Assembly (NCBI RefSeq): GCF_014841215.1 | Contig: NZ_JACYTR010000035.1 | Span: forward strand, 1 to 45,794 | Direction: 5' to 3' | From: Pseudomarimonas arenosa | GTDB lineage: Bacteria > Pseudomonadota > Gammaproteobacteria > Xanthomonadales > Xanthomonadaceae | Length of the DNA: 45,794 nt | Shown: piece after piece, positions 34,848 to 43,224 of the stretch | Position numbering within the stretch: position 1 is the stretch's first letter | Layout of the letters: every line of letters begins with the position of its first letter | Notes under the pieces: model-generated | Told to the model about the DNA's origin: nothing | What the model saw: only the letters and a program-made list of their open reading frames with translations | Database searches by the model: none | Position numbers and translations under genes: made by a program

Positions 34848-37800
34848 TGAACATCGTTGCGTTGTCCACCCAGCGCCGGGTGACCATCGCCATGGCGATG
34901 GTCACCTTGGTGCTGTTCGGTCTGATCGCGCTGTCGGAGCTTAAGGTCAATCTGCTGCCTGACCTCAGCTTTCCGACGCTGACCGTTCGCACCGAGTACA
35001 CCGGCGCGGCCCCCACGGAAATCGAGAATCTGATCACCGAGCCGATGGAGGAAGCGGTCGGCGTGGTCAAGGGCTTGCGCAAGCTGCGCTCGATCTCGCG
35101 CACCGGCCAGAGCGATGTGGTGCTGGAGTTTGCCTGGGGCACCGACATGAACCGCGCTTCGCTTGAAGTGCGTGATAAGTTGGAGATCGTTCGCTTGCCG
35201 CTCGACGTCAAGCCACCGGTGCTGCTGCGCTTCAATCCCAGCACCGAGCCGGTGATGCGCTGGATTCTCGCCTCCAAGGCTGAGGGCAATGTCAGCGAAC
35301 AGGCCGAACTGATGCGCCTGCGTCGCTATGCCGATGAGGAAATCAAGAAGCGTCTGGAGCCGGTATCCGGTGTGGCCGCGGTGAAGATTTCCGGCGGTCT
35401 GGAAGATGAAGTGCAGGTGCTGATCGATGACCGCCGCCTGGCGCAGTTGAAGCTGTCGGTCGACCAGGTGATCCAACGCCTGGCGCAGGAGAACGTCAAT
35501 ATCTCAGGTGGCCGCATCGAGGAAGGCTCCCAGCGCTACCTGGTGCGCACCGTGAATCAGTTCAAGGGCCTGGAGGCCATGCGCGAGCTGTTGGTCACCA
35601 CCCAGAACGGGGTGTCGATCAAACTGCGTGATGTGGCCAATGTGGTGCAGAGTTACAAGGAGCGCGAGGCGATCATCCGGCTCGACGGCAAGGAAGCCAT
35701 TGAAGTCGCCATCTACAAGGAGGGCGATGCCAACACCGTGGCCGTGGCCGAGGAGGTGATCAAGGCGGTGGAGCGGCTGAAGCGCGATCTGCCGCCGGCA
35801 ACGGAACTGCGTGAGGTGGAGAATCAGGCCAACTTCATCCAGGCGGCCCTGAGCGAGGTCAAGAAGGAAGCCTTGTTGGGTGGCATGCTGGCGATTCTGA
35901 TCATCTTCCTGTTCCTGCGCGATGGCTGGAGCACCCTGGTGATCGGTCTGTCGCTACCGGTGTCGATCATCGCTACGTTCTTCTTCATGGGTCAGCTTGG
36001 CCTGAGCTTGAACGTGATGTCGCTGGCGGGTCTGGCCCTGGCCACCGGCATGGTGGTGGACGATTCCATCGTCGTGCTGGAGAGCATTGCCAAGGCGCGC
36101 GAACGCGGTCTCGGCGTCATCGAAGCAACGATCACCGGTGCCAGCGAAGTCAGCATGGCGGTGGTGGCCAGCACGCTGACTACGGTGGCGGTGTTCTTCC
36201 CTCTCGTGTTCGTTGAAGGCGTGGCCGGTCAGTTGTTCAAGGACCAGGCCCTGACCGTGTCGATCGCCCTGATCATTTCCCTGGTCGCTGCGATGACCTT
36301 GATTCCGATGCTGTCCTCGCTGAAAGAGCGTTCGCCCTTGGCCCTGGACCAGGGCGATGAAACCAAGAAGCAGCAGCTGCCAGCCTGGCGTCGGGCCTGG
36401 GTGTTCGTGAAACTCTTGGTGATGTGGCCGCTGGTGAATCAAGTCAGCGACGATGGACTGCGGCTGGGCAACAAGATCAAGACGCCCGGGCGCTGGGCTG
36501 GCTTTGTGGTGACCTTGCCAGTGCGCCTGTTCTTTGCTGTGGCCACCTTGATCGTGGTTGGGCTGCTTTGGCTGTTGCCGATGGTGGTGTTTTCGGGCGG
36601 TCTGGGACTGGGCGGAATCTGGCGAGTGCTGAAAATCGTCATCGGCAAACCGCTGTCCTGGGTGGCCGGCTATGTGATGCGCGGCTTTGCACGCGTCGAG
36701 CGCTTCTATGCCGACAGCCTGCCGCGGGTGTTGAAGCATCCGTTCCTGGTGCTCGGTTCTGCCGCGGTGGCCTTCGGTTTCGCGCTGTCCCTGGTGCTCG
36801 GTCTGGGGGCCGACCTGATCCCGCAGTTTGCCCAGGATCGCTTCGAGATGACGGCCAAGCTGTCGCCGGGCACGCAGCTGCGTGATACCGACTCCCTGGT
36901 CCGCGCCATTCAGGCCAAGCATGCGGATGATGCCGATATCGACGTGCTCTACGGCGTGTCGGGCAGCGGCACGCGGCTGGATGCCAATCCTACCGAGTCG
37001 GGTGAGAACATTGCCAAGCTGACCGTGGTGTTGGGCAAGAACTACAGCCGACAGACCGAACACCAGGTCACCGAACGCCTGCGTGAAACCATGAGCGGCT
37101 ATCCCGGCGTGGAAGTGAAGTTTGGTCGGCCGGAACTGTTTAGCCTGTCGACGCCGCTGGAAATCGAGCTGAGTGGGCCCGAACTGCCAGCGCTGGAAGA
37201 CGCGGCTCGGCGTCTCACCGAGATGATGAACTCGAATTCGGCCTTTGCCGATGTCAAATCGACCGTTGAAGAAGGCTACCCGGAAATCCAGATTCGCTTC
37301 GACCAGGAGCGCGCCGCCGCGCTGGGTCTGACCACGCGTCAGATCGCCGATCAGGTGGTCAAGAAGGTCCGCGGCGAAGTCGCCACCCGTTACAGCTTCC
37401 GCGATCGCAAGATCGATGTGCTGGTGCGCGCCAAGGAAAGCAGTCGCTCCTCGGTCAGCGATATCCGCAAGTTGATCATCAATCCGCAGAGCGAACGTCC
37501 GATCACTCTGGATGCGGTTGCCGAGGTGGTGGAAACGATGGGCGCCAGCGAGATTCATCGTGCCGATCAGAGTCAGGTCGCGCTGGTGCGCTCGAATCTG
37601 CGCGGCGTCGATCTCGGGACGGCGATCGAGATGATCAATGAGATGGTGGCCGAAAATCCGCTGGGTGCAGGTGTCTACATGCACTTTGGTGGACAGGGTG
37701 AAGAACTGAAGAGCTCGATCGACTCCTTGGTGTTTGCGCTCGGCCTGGCAATCTTCCTGGTCTATCTGGTGATGGCCTCGCAGTTCGAATCGCTGCTGCA

Positions 37801-38296
37801 TCCGTTCGTCATCATGTTCACCGTGCCCTTGGCCCTGGTGGGTGCCGCCGTCGCGCTCTGGGCAAGCAATTCGCCGATCTCGGTGGTGGTGTTCATCGGC
37901 CTGATCTTGCTGGTCGGCATTGTGGTGAAGAACGCCATCGTGCTGATCGACAAGGTCAATCAGCTGCGGATGGAAGGCGTGGCCAAGCGCGACGCCATCA
38001 TCGGTGGCGCCGAGTCGCGCCTGCGGCCGATCGTGATGACCACCCTGACCACCCTGTTCGGCTTCCTGCCGCTGGCCCTGATGGGCGGCGAGGGCGCTGA
38101 GGTGAAGTCGCCGATGGCGATTACGGTGATTGGCGGATTGGCCGTCTCCACTCTGCTCACCTTGATTGTCATTCCGGTCGTCTACGACCTACTGGACCGT
38201 CGCGGTGACGAGGTCTACCGTGAGCGCGGTCGCCTGCGCAAACGAGTCTTCGATGCCGAGCGCGGCGTGAGCGGAACCGAAGCGGAGGTCGTATGA
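34847..38296 (+). CDS. RND efflux permease 1, with enlarged central cytoplasmic loop
   Basis: 1149 residues, versus about 1030-1050 for usual HAE-1/AcrB-type permeases. N-terminal TM1, then the periplasmic porter domain, then TM2-TM6 including GMVVDDSIVVLESI (about 400-413, proton-relay aspartates). Between TM6 and TM7 (about 490-625) sits an insertion of roughly 100 residues: a charged part (KERSPLALDQGDETKK), then hydrophobic segments LPVRLFFAVATLIVVGLLWLL and MVVFSGGLGLGGIWRVLKIV, which look like an additional membrane hairpin. The C-terminal half is normal, with VGIVVKNAIVLIDKVNQLR in TM10. Coupled by single-base overlap to the adaptor and by 4 bp (ATGA) to the second permease. Confidence 0.93.
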   Translation: MNIVALSTQRRVTIAMAMVTLVLFGLIALSELKVNLLPDLSFPTLTVRTEYTGAAPTEIENLITEPMEEAVGVVKGLRKLRSISRTGQSDVVLEFAWGTDMNRASLEVRDKLEIVRLPLDVKPPVLLRFNPSTEPVMRWILASKAEGNVSEQAELMRLRRYADEEIKKRLEPVSGVAAVKISGGLEDEVQVLIDDRRLAQLKLSVDQVIQRLAQENVNISGGRIEEGSQRYLVRTVNQFKGLEAMRELLVTTQNGVSIKLRDVANVVQSYKEREAIIRLDGKEAIEVAIYKEGDANTVAVAEEVIKAVERLKRDLPPATELREVENQANFIQAALSEVKKEALLGGMLAILIIFLFLRDGWSTLVIGLSLPVSIIATFFFMGQLGLSLNVMSLAGLALATGMVVDDSIVVLESIAKARERGLGVIEATITGASEVSMAVVASTLTTVAVFFPLVFVEGVAGQLFKDQALTVSIALIISLVAAMTLIPMLSSLKERSPLALDQGDETKKQQLPAWRRAWVFVKLLVMWPLVNQVSDDGLRLGNKIKTPGRWAGFVVTLPVRLFFAVATLIVVGLLWLLPMVVFSGGLGLGGIWRVLKIVIGKPLSWVAGYVMRGFARVERFYADSLPRVLKHPFLVLGSAAVAFGFALSLVLGLGADLIPQFAQDRFEMTAKLSPGTQLRDTDSLVRAIQAKHADDADIDVLYGVSGSGTRLDANPTESGENIAKLTVVLGKNYSRQTEHQVTERLRETMSGYPGVEVKFGRPELFSLSTPLEIELSGPELPALEDAARRLTEMMNSNSAFADVKSTVEEGYPEIQIRFDQERAAALGLTTRQIADQVVKKVRGEVATRYSFRDRKIDVLVRAKESSRSSVSDIRKLIINPQSERPITLDAVAEVVETMGASEIHRADQSQVALVRSNLRGVDLGTAIEMINEMVAENPLGAGVYMHFGGQGEELKSSIDSLVFALGLAIFLVYLVMASQFESLLHPFVIMFTVPLALVGAAVALWASNSPISVVVFIGLILLVGIVVKNAIVLIDKVNQLRMEGVAKRDAIIGGAESRLRPIVMTTLTTLFGFLPLALMGGEGAEVKSPMAITVIGGLAVSTLLTLIVIPVVYDLLDRRGDEVYRERGRLRKRVFDAERGVSGTEAEVV

Positions 38297-41200
38297 GTCT
38301 TGCCGAGCTCAGTCTGAAGCGCCCAGTCAGCGCGGTGATGTTCTACGTCTCGCTGGTGGTGGTGGGCATCATCGCCATGTTCAGACTGCCGCTCGAGCAG
38401 TTTCCTGACGTCAATGTGCCGTTTATCTTCGTCGATCTGCCCTATCCCGGCTCGACGCCAGAAGAGGTCGAACGCACCATCATTCGGCCCGCCGAGGAGG
38501 TGCTGGCCACCTTGCCGAGTATTCGCCGAATCAATTCGGTGAGTCGTGCCGATGGCGGCAATGTCTTCGTTCAGTTCAGCGATTGGGATCGCGATATCGA
38601 ATTGACCGCGAGCGAAGCGCGCGAGCGTCTCGACGCCATTCGCGATGAACTCCCCGACGATTTTCAACGCTACTTCGTGTTCAAGTTCTCGCCCAGCGAT
38701 GAGCCGGTGTTGCGGATACGCTTTGCCGGCGAACGCAATATGGTCGGCGAGTACGATCTGATCGAACGCGCGATGAAGCGTCGGCTGGAGCGCCTGCCGG
38801 GCGTGGCGCGCGTCGATATCACCGGGGCACCGCCACCGGAAGTCGAGGTGGCGGTCTTCCCCAGTCGACTCGGCGCGCACGGCATTGCCTTGAATGAACT
38901 GGCTGCCCGTCTGCAGGCGGTCAACTTCTCGGTATCCGCCGGTGAGATTGATGATGGCGTGCGTCGCCTGCGCGTGCAGCCGGTGGGCGAGCTGCGTGAG
39001 CTCGATGAGTTGCGCAATCTGGTCATCAATGACAAAGGCATCAAGCTCAGTGATATCGCGGTGGTGCGATTGAAGCAGCAGCGCGTCGATTTCGGTCGTC
39101 GACTGGATGGCCAGGCCGCAGTGGGTCTGGATATCTTCCGCGAGCGCGAGTCGAATCTGGTTGATGTGTCGAAGCGATTGCTCAGTGAGATCGAGCTGAT
39201 TGCCGACACCAACGATTTCCAGGGCATCCAGCTGAAGGTGATTTCCGATCAGGCCGAGAGCGTTTCCAGCTCCTTGAACGAGTTGGTCAAGGCCGGGCTG
39301 ATCGGCGCCATGTTGTCCGTGCTGGTGCTGTTCTATTTCCTGCGTCACTGGCCATCGACGTTGATGGTGGCGCTGGCGATTCCGCTATGCATCGTAATGA
39401 CCCTGGGCAGCATGTATTTCTTCGGTCTGACACTCAATGTGCTGACCATGATGGGGCTGTTGCTGGGCATCGGCATGTTGGTCGACAACGCCGTGGTGGT
39501 GGTGGAAAGCATTTATCAATACCGTGAGCGTTGGCCAAATGATCCGTATCGTTGCGCGGTGGAAGGTACCAAGGGCGTGCAGCTGGCGATCAGCGCCGGT
39601 ACGTTGACCAGCATCATCGTGTTTGCGCCCAATCTGTTCGGTGAGCGCAACTTCATCAGCATCTATCTGGGGCAGGTGGCAATTACGATTACCATCGCCC
39701 TGCTGACTTCCTGGATCGTGGCGGTCAGCTTGATTCCGATGCTCTCGGCGAAGATTCCGACGCCGAAGAACCTCGGTGTCAAGACCGGCTTCATTCCCTG
39801 GTTGGGCGATCGCTACGCCGGCTTCTTGCGCTGGACCTTGCGTCACCGTGGACCCGCCGTGGTCGGTATCGCGATGATCGTGATGGCAAGTTTCGTGCCC
39901 TTCCAGTTCGTCAAGGTCGATATGTTCCAGGACGATGCCGGCCGAGAGCTGGAGTTCTACTACAAGTGGAAGGGCGCCTACAGCCTCGATGTGATTTCCG
40001 ACGAAGTGAAGCGCGTTGAGGATTTCGTTTACGCCAATCGTGAGAAGTATCAGGTGGTGCAGATCTACTCCTGGTTCAGCGAACGCGGCTGGGCCGGCAC
40101 CCGGCTGAAACTGCGCGAGCCGAATCCGGGACTGTTGGACTATCTGCGTCTGCGCAACTACGAAGACGGCCTGATGACTACCCAGCAGTTGGCCGAAATG
40201 CTGCGTGAGGAAGTGCCGAAATCGGCGCGCGCCGAGCTTGGCTTTGGCGGTGACGGGCCGGGTGGCGGCGAAAGTGAGGAAGGCATTCAGTTCTCGCTGC
40301 AAGGCGACTCAACCGAAGTGCTGGCTGATCTGGCCGAGTCGATCATCCCGATCCTTGCCCAGCGGCCGGAGCTGCGCGATGTGCGAGTGGATACCGGCGA
40401 TGCCAACAGCGAGCTGACCATCGAGGTCGATCGTGAGCGGGCCATGGCCTACGGCTTCTCAGCCGATGAAGTGGCACGTTATGTGGGCATTGCGTTGCGT
40501 GGTACGCCAATGCGCGAGTTCCGCCAGAACGGTGCGGAGATTCCGGTCTGGGTGCGCTTCGCAGGAGCGGAAGATTTTCGCGTACAGGATCTGCAGTCGC
40601 TGATGCTGCGCCGTGCTGATGGCACCGAAGTGCCGATCATGTCAGTAGTCAGCGCCGAGGTGAAGCGCGGTGCAACTCAGATCAATCGTCAGAGCCGGCA
40701 GACCGCGCTGACTATTCAGGCCAATCTGGCCGAGGGCAAGACCACGGATGATGCACGCAAGGCGATTCAGGAGGTCATGGACTCGGTTACTCTGCCCGAT
40801 GGCTATCGTCATAGCCTGTCAGGGAACTTTGAGCGCAATGATGAGGCCGGAGCGCAAATGGCGCGTAACACCCTGATTGCGCTGCTGATGGTCTATATCG
40901 TAATGGCGGCGTTGTTTGAGTCGATGCTGATGCCCACTGCCATCATCACCAGCATCTTCTTCTCGGCGCTGGGTGTGTTCTGGTTCTTCGCCTTGACTGG
41001 CACCACGTTCACCATCATGTCGTCGATTGGCATCCTGGTGTTGATGGGCGTGGTGGTGAACAACGGCATCGTCATGTTTGAACACATCAATGCGTTGAGA
41101 CGTGCGGGCAAGGGGCGGGTCGATGCCTTGGTGGAAGGCTCCAAAGAGCGATTCCGGCCGATTCTGATGACCATGGGCACCACCATTCTCGGCATGCTGC

Positions 41201-41424
41201 CGCTATGTGCTGGCGGTACCCAGATGGGCGGTGATGGCCCTGCCTACTATCCGATGGCGCGCGCCATCGTCGGTGGTCTGGCCTTCTCGACCGTGGTCAG
41301 CCTGCTGTTCCTGCCCACCATCTACAGCGTTCTTGACGATACCCGCCTGGCTTTCGGGGCGCTGATCAAGCGTGGCGCCGGACGCGTGGCCGGTAAGCAG
41401 CCCGCGCCGGGCCGAGTCGGCTGA
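38293..41424 (+). CDS. RND efflux permease 2
   Basis: 1043 residues, normal length. The N-terminal LSLKRPVSAVMFYVSLVVVG is the first membrane helix; TM4 has GMLVDNAVVVVESIYQYRERW with the proton-relay Asp, and TM10 MGVVVNNGIVMFEHINALRR lacks a second Lys-like residue in the usual place. It pairs with permease 1 under one adaptor, as MdtB/MdtC do, so a heteromultimeric pump is likely. It ends with a short basic tail. Its start overlaps the end of permease 1 by 4 bp. Confidence 0.93.
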   Translation: MSLAELSLKRPVSAVMFYVSLVVVGIIAMFRLPLEQFPDVNVPFIFVDLPYPGSTPEEVERTIIRPAEEVLATLPSIRRINSVSRADGGNVFVQFSDWDRDIELTASEARERLDAIRDELPDDFQRYFVFKFSPSDEPVLRIRFAGERNMVGEYDLIERAMKRRLERLPGVARVDITGAPPPEVEVAVFPSRLGAHGIALNELAARLQAVNFSVSAGEIDDGVRRLRVQPVGELRELDELRNLVINDKGIKLSDIAVVRLKQQRVDFGRRLDGQAAVGLDIFRERESNLVDVSKRLLSEIELIADTNDFQGIQLKVISDQAESVSSSLNELVKAGLIGAMLSVLVLFYFLRHWPSTLMVALAIPLCIVMTLGSMYFFGLTLNVLTMMGLLLGIGMLVDNAVVVVESIYQYRERWPNDPYRCAVEGTKGVQLAISAGTLTSIIVFAPNLFGERNFISIYLGQVAITITIALLTSWIVAVSLIPMLSAKIPTPKNLGVKTGFIPWLGDRYAGFLRWTLRHRGPAVVGIAMIVMASFVPFQFVKVDMFQDDAGRELEFYYKWKGAYSLDVISDEVKRVEDFVYANREKYQVVQIYSWFSERGWAGTRLKLREPNPGLLDYLRLRNYEDGLMTTQQLAEMLREEVPKSARAELGFGGDGPGGGESEEGIQFSLQGDSTEVLADLAESIIPILAQRPELRDVRVDTGDANSELTIEVDRERAMAYGFSADEVARYVGIALRGTPMREFRQNGAEIPVWVRFAGAEDFRVQDLQSLMLRRADGTEVPIMSVVSAEVKRGATQINRQSRQTALTIQANLAEGKTTDDARKAIQEVMDSVTLPDGYRHSLSGNFERNDEAGAQMARNTLIALLMVYIVMAALFESMLMPTAIITSIFFSALGVFWFFALTGTTFTIMSSIGILVLMGVVVNNGIVMFEHINALRRAGKGRVDALVEGSKERFRPILMTMGTTILGMLPLCAGGTQMGGDGPAYYPMARAIVGGLAFSTVVSLLFLPTIYSVLDDTRLAFGALIKRGAGRVAGKQPAPGRVG

Positions 41425-41465
41425 ACCGGGTGGCGATAGAGCGGTCTGGCCAACGTTCGTGATGA

Positions 41466-41518
41466 TTGTCACAAAAAGGAAATAAAAATTTAACTGTCGC
41501 AATCCACGCAATTGTGAC
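41466..41518 (+). promoter_or_regulatory. AT-rich control region of the porin gene, candidate inverted repeat
   Basis: TTGTCACAA (41466-41474) and TTGTGAC (41512-41518) are inverted around an AT-rich run (AAAAAGGAAATAAAAATTT). A regulator site or UP-element is likely, but the factor is unknown: it is not a good CRP site, and only loosely like a Pho box (which would fit an OprO/P porin). Confidence 0.35.
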
Positions 41519-41579
41519 GAAATGATGTCAAGCACGAAGAAACACATTGCTGGCTGTCCATGCTTGGGGAGGGGGAACC

Positions 41580-42734
41580 ATGAGCTTGGGAACACGCGTT
41601 GCAGGTGGATGTGTAGTGGCACTGCTCAGTGCACCCGCGAGTGCCGAAATCGAACTTGATGCCTTCGGTTCGACCCTGATCAGCTTCGAAGGACTGATTC
41701 AGGCCGACTACAACAAGTTTGACAGCGATCGCGCCAATCTGAACGGCGACGCCTTGGACGGCGATGACAGCGATGCCGAACTGCGTCGCGCCGAACTGGT
41801 GCTGAAAGGTGCTACTGCTGACTGGAACTGGGTGGTCGGCTACGACGCCAAGGCCGACAAGTTCCTCGACGTCAACTTCCGCTACAAGTTTTCCAGTCAG
41901 AACAGCCTGATGGTTGGCCAGTACAAGCAACCGAACAGTCTGGAAGAGCTGACCAGTACCAAGAACAACGACTTCATTTCCAAGTCGATGACCACCAATC
42001 TGTTCGCCGTAGCGCGCAGATTGGGCGTGTCGGGTACCAGTAGCGGCGAGCTGTGGACCGCCAGTGCCAGCCTGTTTGGCAAGGAACTGACCCATCGACT
42101 CGCGCGCGGCGATGGTTTCGGCATCCGCGGCACCTACACGCCGATTCAGGACTTCGAGAGTCAGTTTCTGCACCTTGGCCTGAGCTATGTGCAGTACGAC
42201 GCGGAAGACGCCACTGCCGACAATCGGGCTAGAATTCGAGTGCGCCCGGATGCCGATCTGGCTGGGGTTCGTTTGATTGATTCGGGTCAGTTCTCCGACG
42301 CCGACGATATTCGAACGGTAGGCGCCGAATTGGCTTGGGCCAACGGTCCGTTCAAGCTGCAAGGCGAGTACATGCAGAGTCGGGTTCGCCGCACGGCCAA
42401 TCCGGACTACGACGTCGATAGCGCCTATTTGCAGGGCGTGTGGAATATCAGCGGCGAAGGCTGGGGATACAAGGAAGGCGTGGTCCGCACCAATGCACCG
42501 AACGATCCGGCCAAAGGCATGTGGCAAGTCGGCCTGCGCTATGACATCGCCGATCTGGACGATGGTTCGGTGTTCGGCGGCGATGAGCAGAACCTGACCG
42601 TGGGCGTCAACTACTACTGGCACGCCAACTTCAAGTTCGCCCTGAACTACGTCGATGTCTCCAGCGAACGCGGCTCGACGCCGATCCAGGATGATCCCAG
42701 CATCCTGGAATTTCGCGCGCAGTTTTACTGGTAG
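41580..42734 (+). CDS. OprO/OprP-type outer membrane porin
   Basis: 384 residues from ATG 41580, preceded by a very strong GGGGAGGGGG ribosome-binding region; an upstream ATG at 41547 would add 11 residues and spoil the signal. Signal peptide about 1-22 (GGCVVALLSAPASA). The body is amphipathic beta-strands with an OprP-like pattern: [91 protein letters not shown] and the C-terminal FRAQFYW, each split over the chain. The terminal aromatic residue is the barrel assembly signal. The family includes phosphate/polyphosphate-selective channels; selectivity here is not shown. It lies 155 bp after the RND operon. Confidence 0.88.
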   Translation: MSLGTRVAGGCVVALLSAPASAEIELDAFGSTLISFEGLIQADYNKFDSDRANLNGDALDGDDSDAELRRAELVLKGATADWNWVVGYDAKADKFLDVNFRYKFSSQNSLMVGQYKQPNSLEELTSTKNNDFISKSMTTNLFAVARRLGVSGTSSGELWTASASLFGKELTHRLARGDGFGIRGTYTPIQDFESQFLHLGLSYVQYDAEDATADNRARIRVRPDADLAGVRLIDSGQFSDADDIRTVGAELAWANGPFKLQGEYMQSRVRRTANPDYDVDSAYLQGVWNISGEGWGYKEGVVRTNAPNDPAKGMWQVGLRYDIADLDDGSVFGGDEQNLTVGVNYYWHANFKFALNYVDVSSERGSTPIQDDPSILEFRAQFYW

Positions 42735-42799
42735 TCCGCTGCGGTTGGCAAGTTCGATCGCAGCCCTCAGTCGGTTGAACGCAGCAACAGGAGAGAGTC

Positions 42800-43153
42800 A
42801 TGTTCACATCTAGGTTCACTGCGGTGGCAGGTGCCCTGGCCCTGCTGATCGGCAATAGTTCGGTACTGGCCGGCGACTGTGTAATGAGCATCACCCGCAC
42901 TGCCTGCCCGGGTAAGGAGGCCGAGAGCTTCAGCAAATGCGATGGCAAGGCCAGCTGCGAACAGAAGGTGCCGGCACCCAGTGCAGCGATCTGCGCCACC
43001 AAGACCAAGATCTCCTGCGCCAATAGCCGCCGCACGATCACCAAATACAAGTCGATCACCGCCACCTTTGATGGTGAGCCGGTCGAAGGCGGCAAGGATT
43101 TCTGCGTCGGTCATCCGGACTATCCGTACGTCGACAAGCCCGACTGCAAGTAG
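42800..43153 (+). CDS. Small secreted protein with eight cysteines, unknown function
   Basis: 117 residues with signal peptide (about 1-24, VAGALALLIGNSSVLA). The mature chain of about 93 residues contains eight cysteines (residues GDC, TAC, SKC, ASC, AIC, ISC, DFC, PDC), enough for four disulfide bonds, and a final basic/aromatic tail (HPDYPYVDKPDC). AGGAGAGAG lies before the start. I do not recognise a family. It is 65 bp after the porin and 71 bp before the chemoreceptor. It could be a lectin-like, metal-binding or sensor-partner protein; no evidence chooses. Confidence 0.75.
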   Translation: MFTSRFTAVAGALALLIGNSSVLAGDCVMSITRTACPGKEAESFSKCDGKASCEQKVPAPSAAICATKTKISCANSRRTITKYKSITATFDGEPVEGGKDFCVGHPDYPYVDKPDCK

Positions 43154-43224
43154 CCGAGTCGACTTGAGCGAGGCGCGGTCGGGTTGTCCGTTCGCGTCGG
43201 CGGGTCATCAGACGAGGAAACGGA

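Noticed and set aside
35954-37801. 615-codon open frame antisense to RND permease 1
   Set aside because: The translation is low-complexity (rich in H, Q, R and G) and has no recognisable domain, while the plus strand is a complete RND permease.
41513-41528. CRP-like site TGTGA-N6 upstream of the porin
   Set aside because: The second half-site should be TCACA but reads GATGT, so it does not fit.
41490-41540. Pho box in front of the OprO/P-type porin
   Set aside because: Two TGTCA-like elements are present, but not as direct repeats 11 bp apart, so phosphate control cannot be claimed from the sequence.
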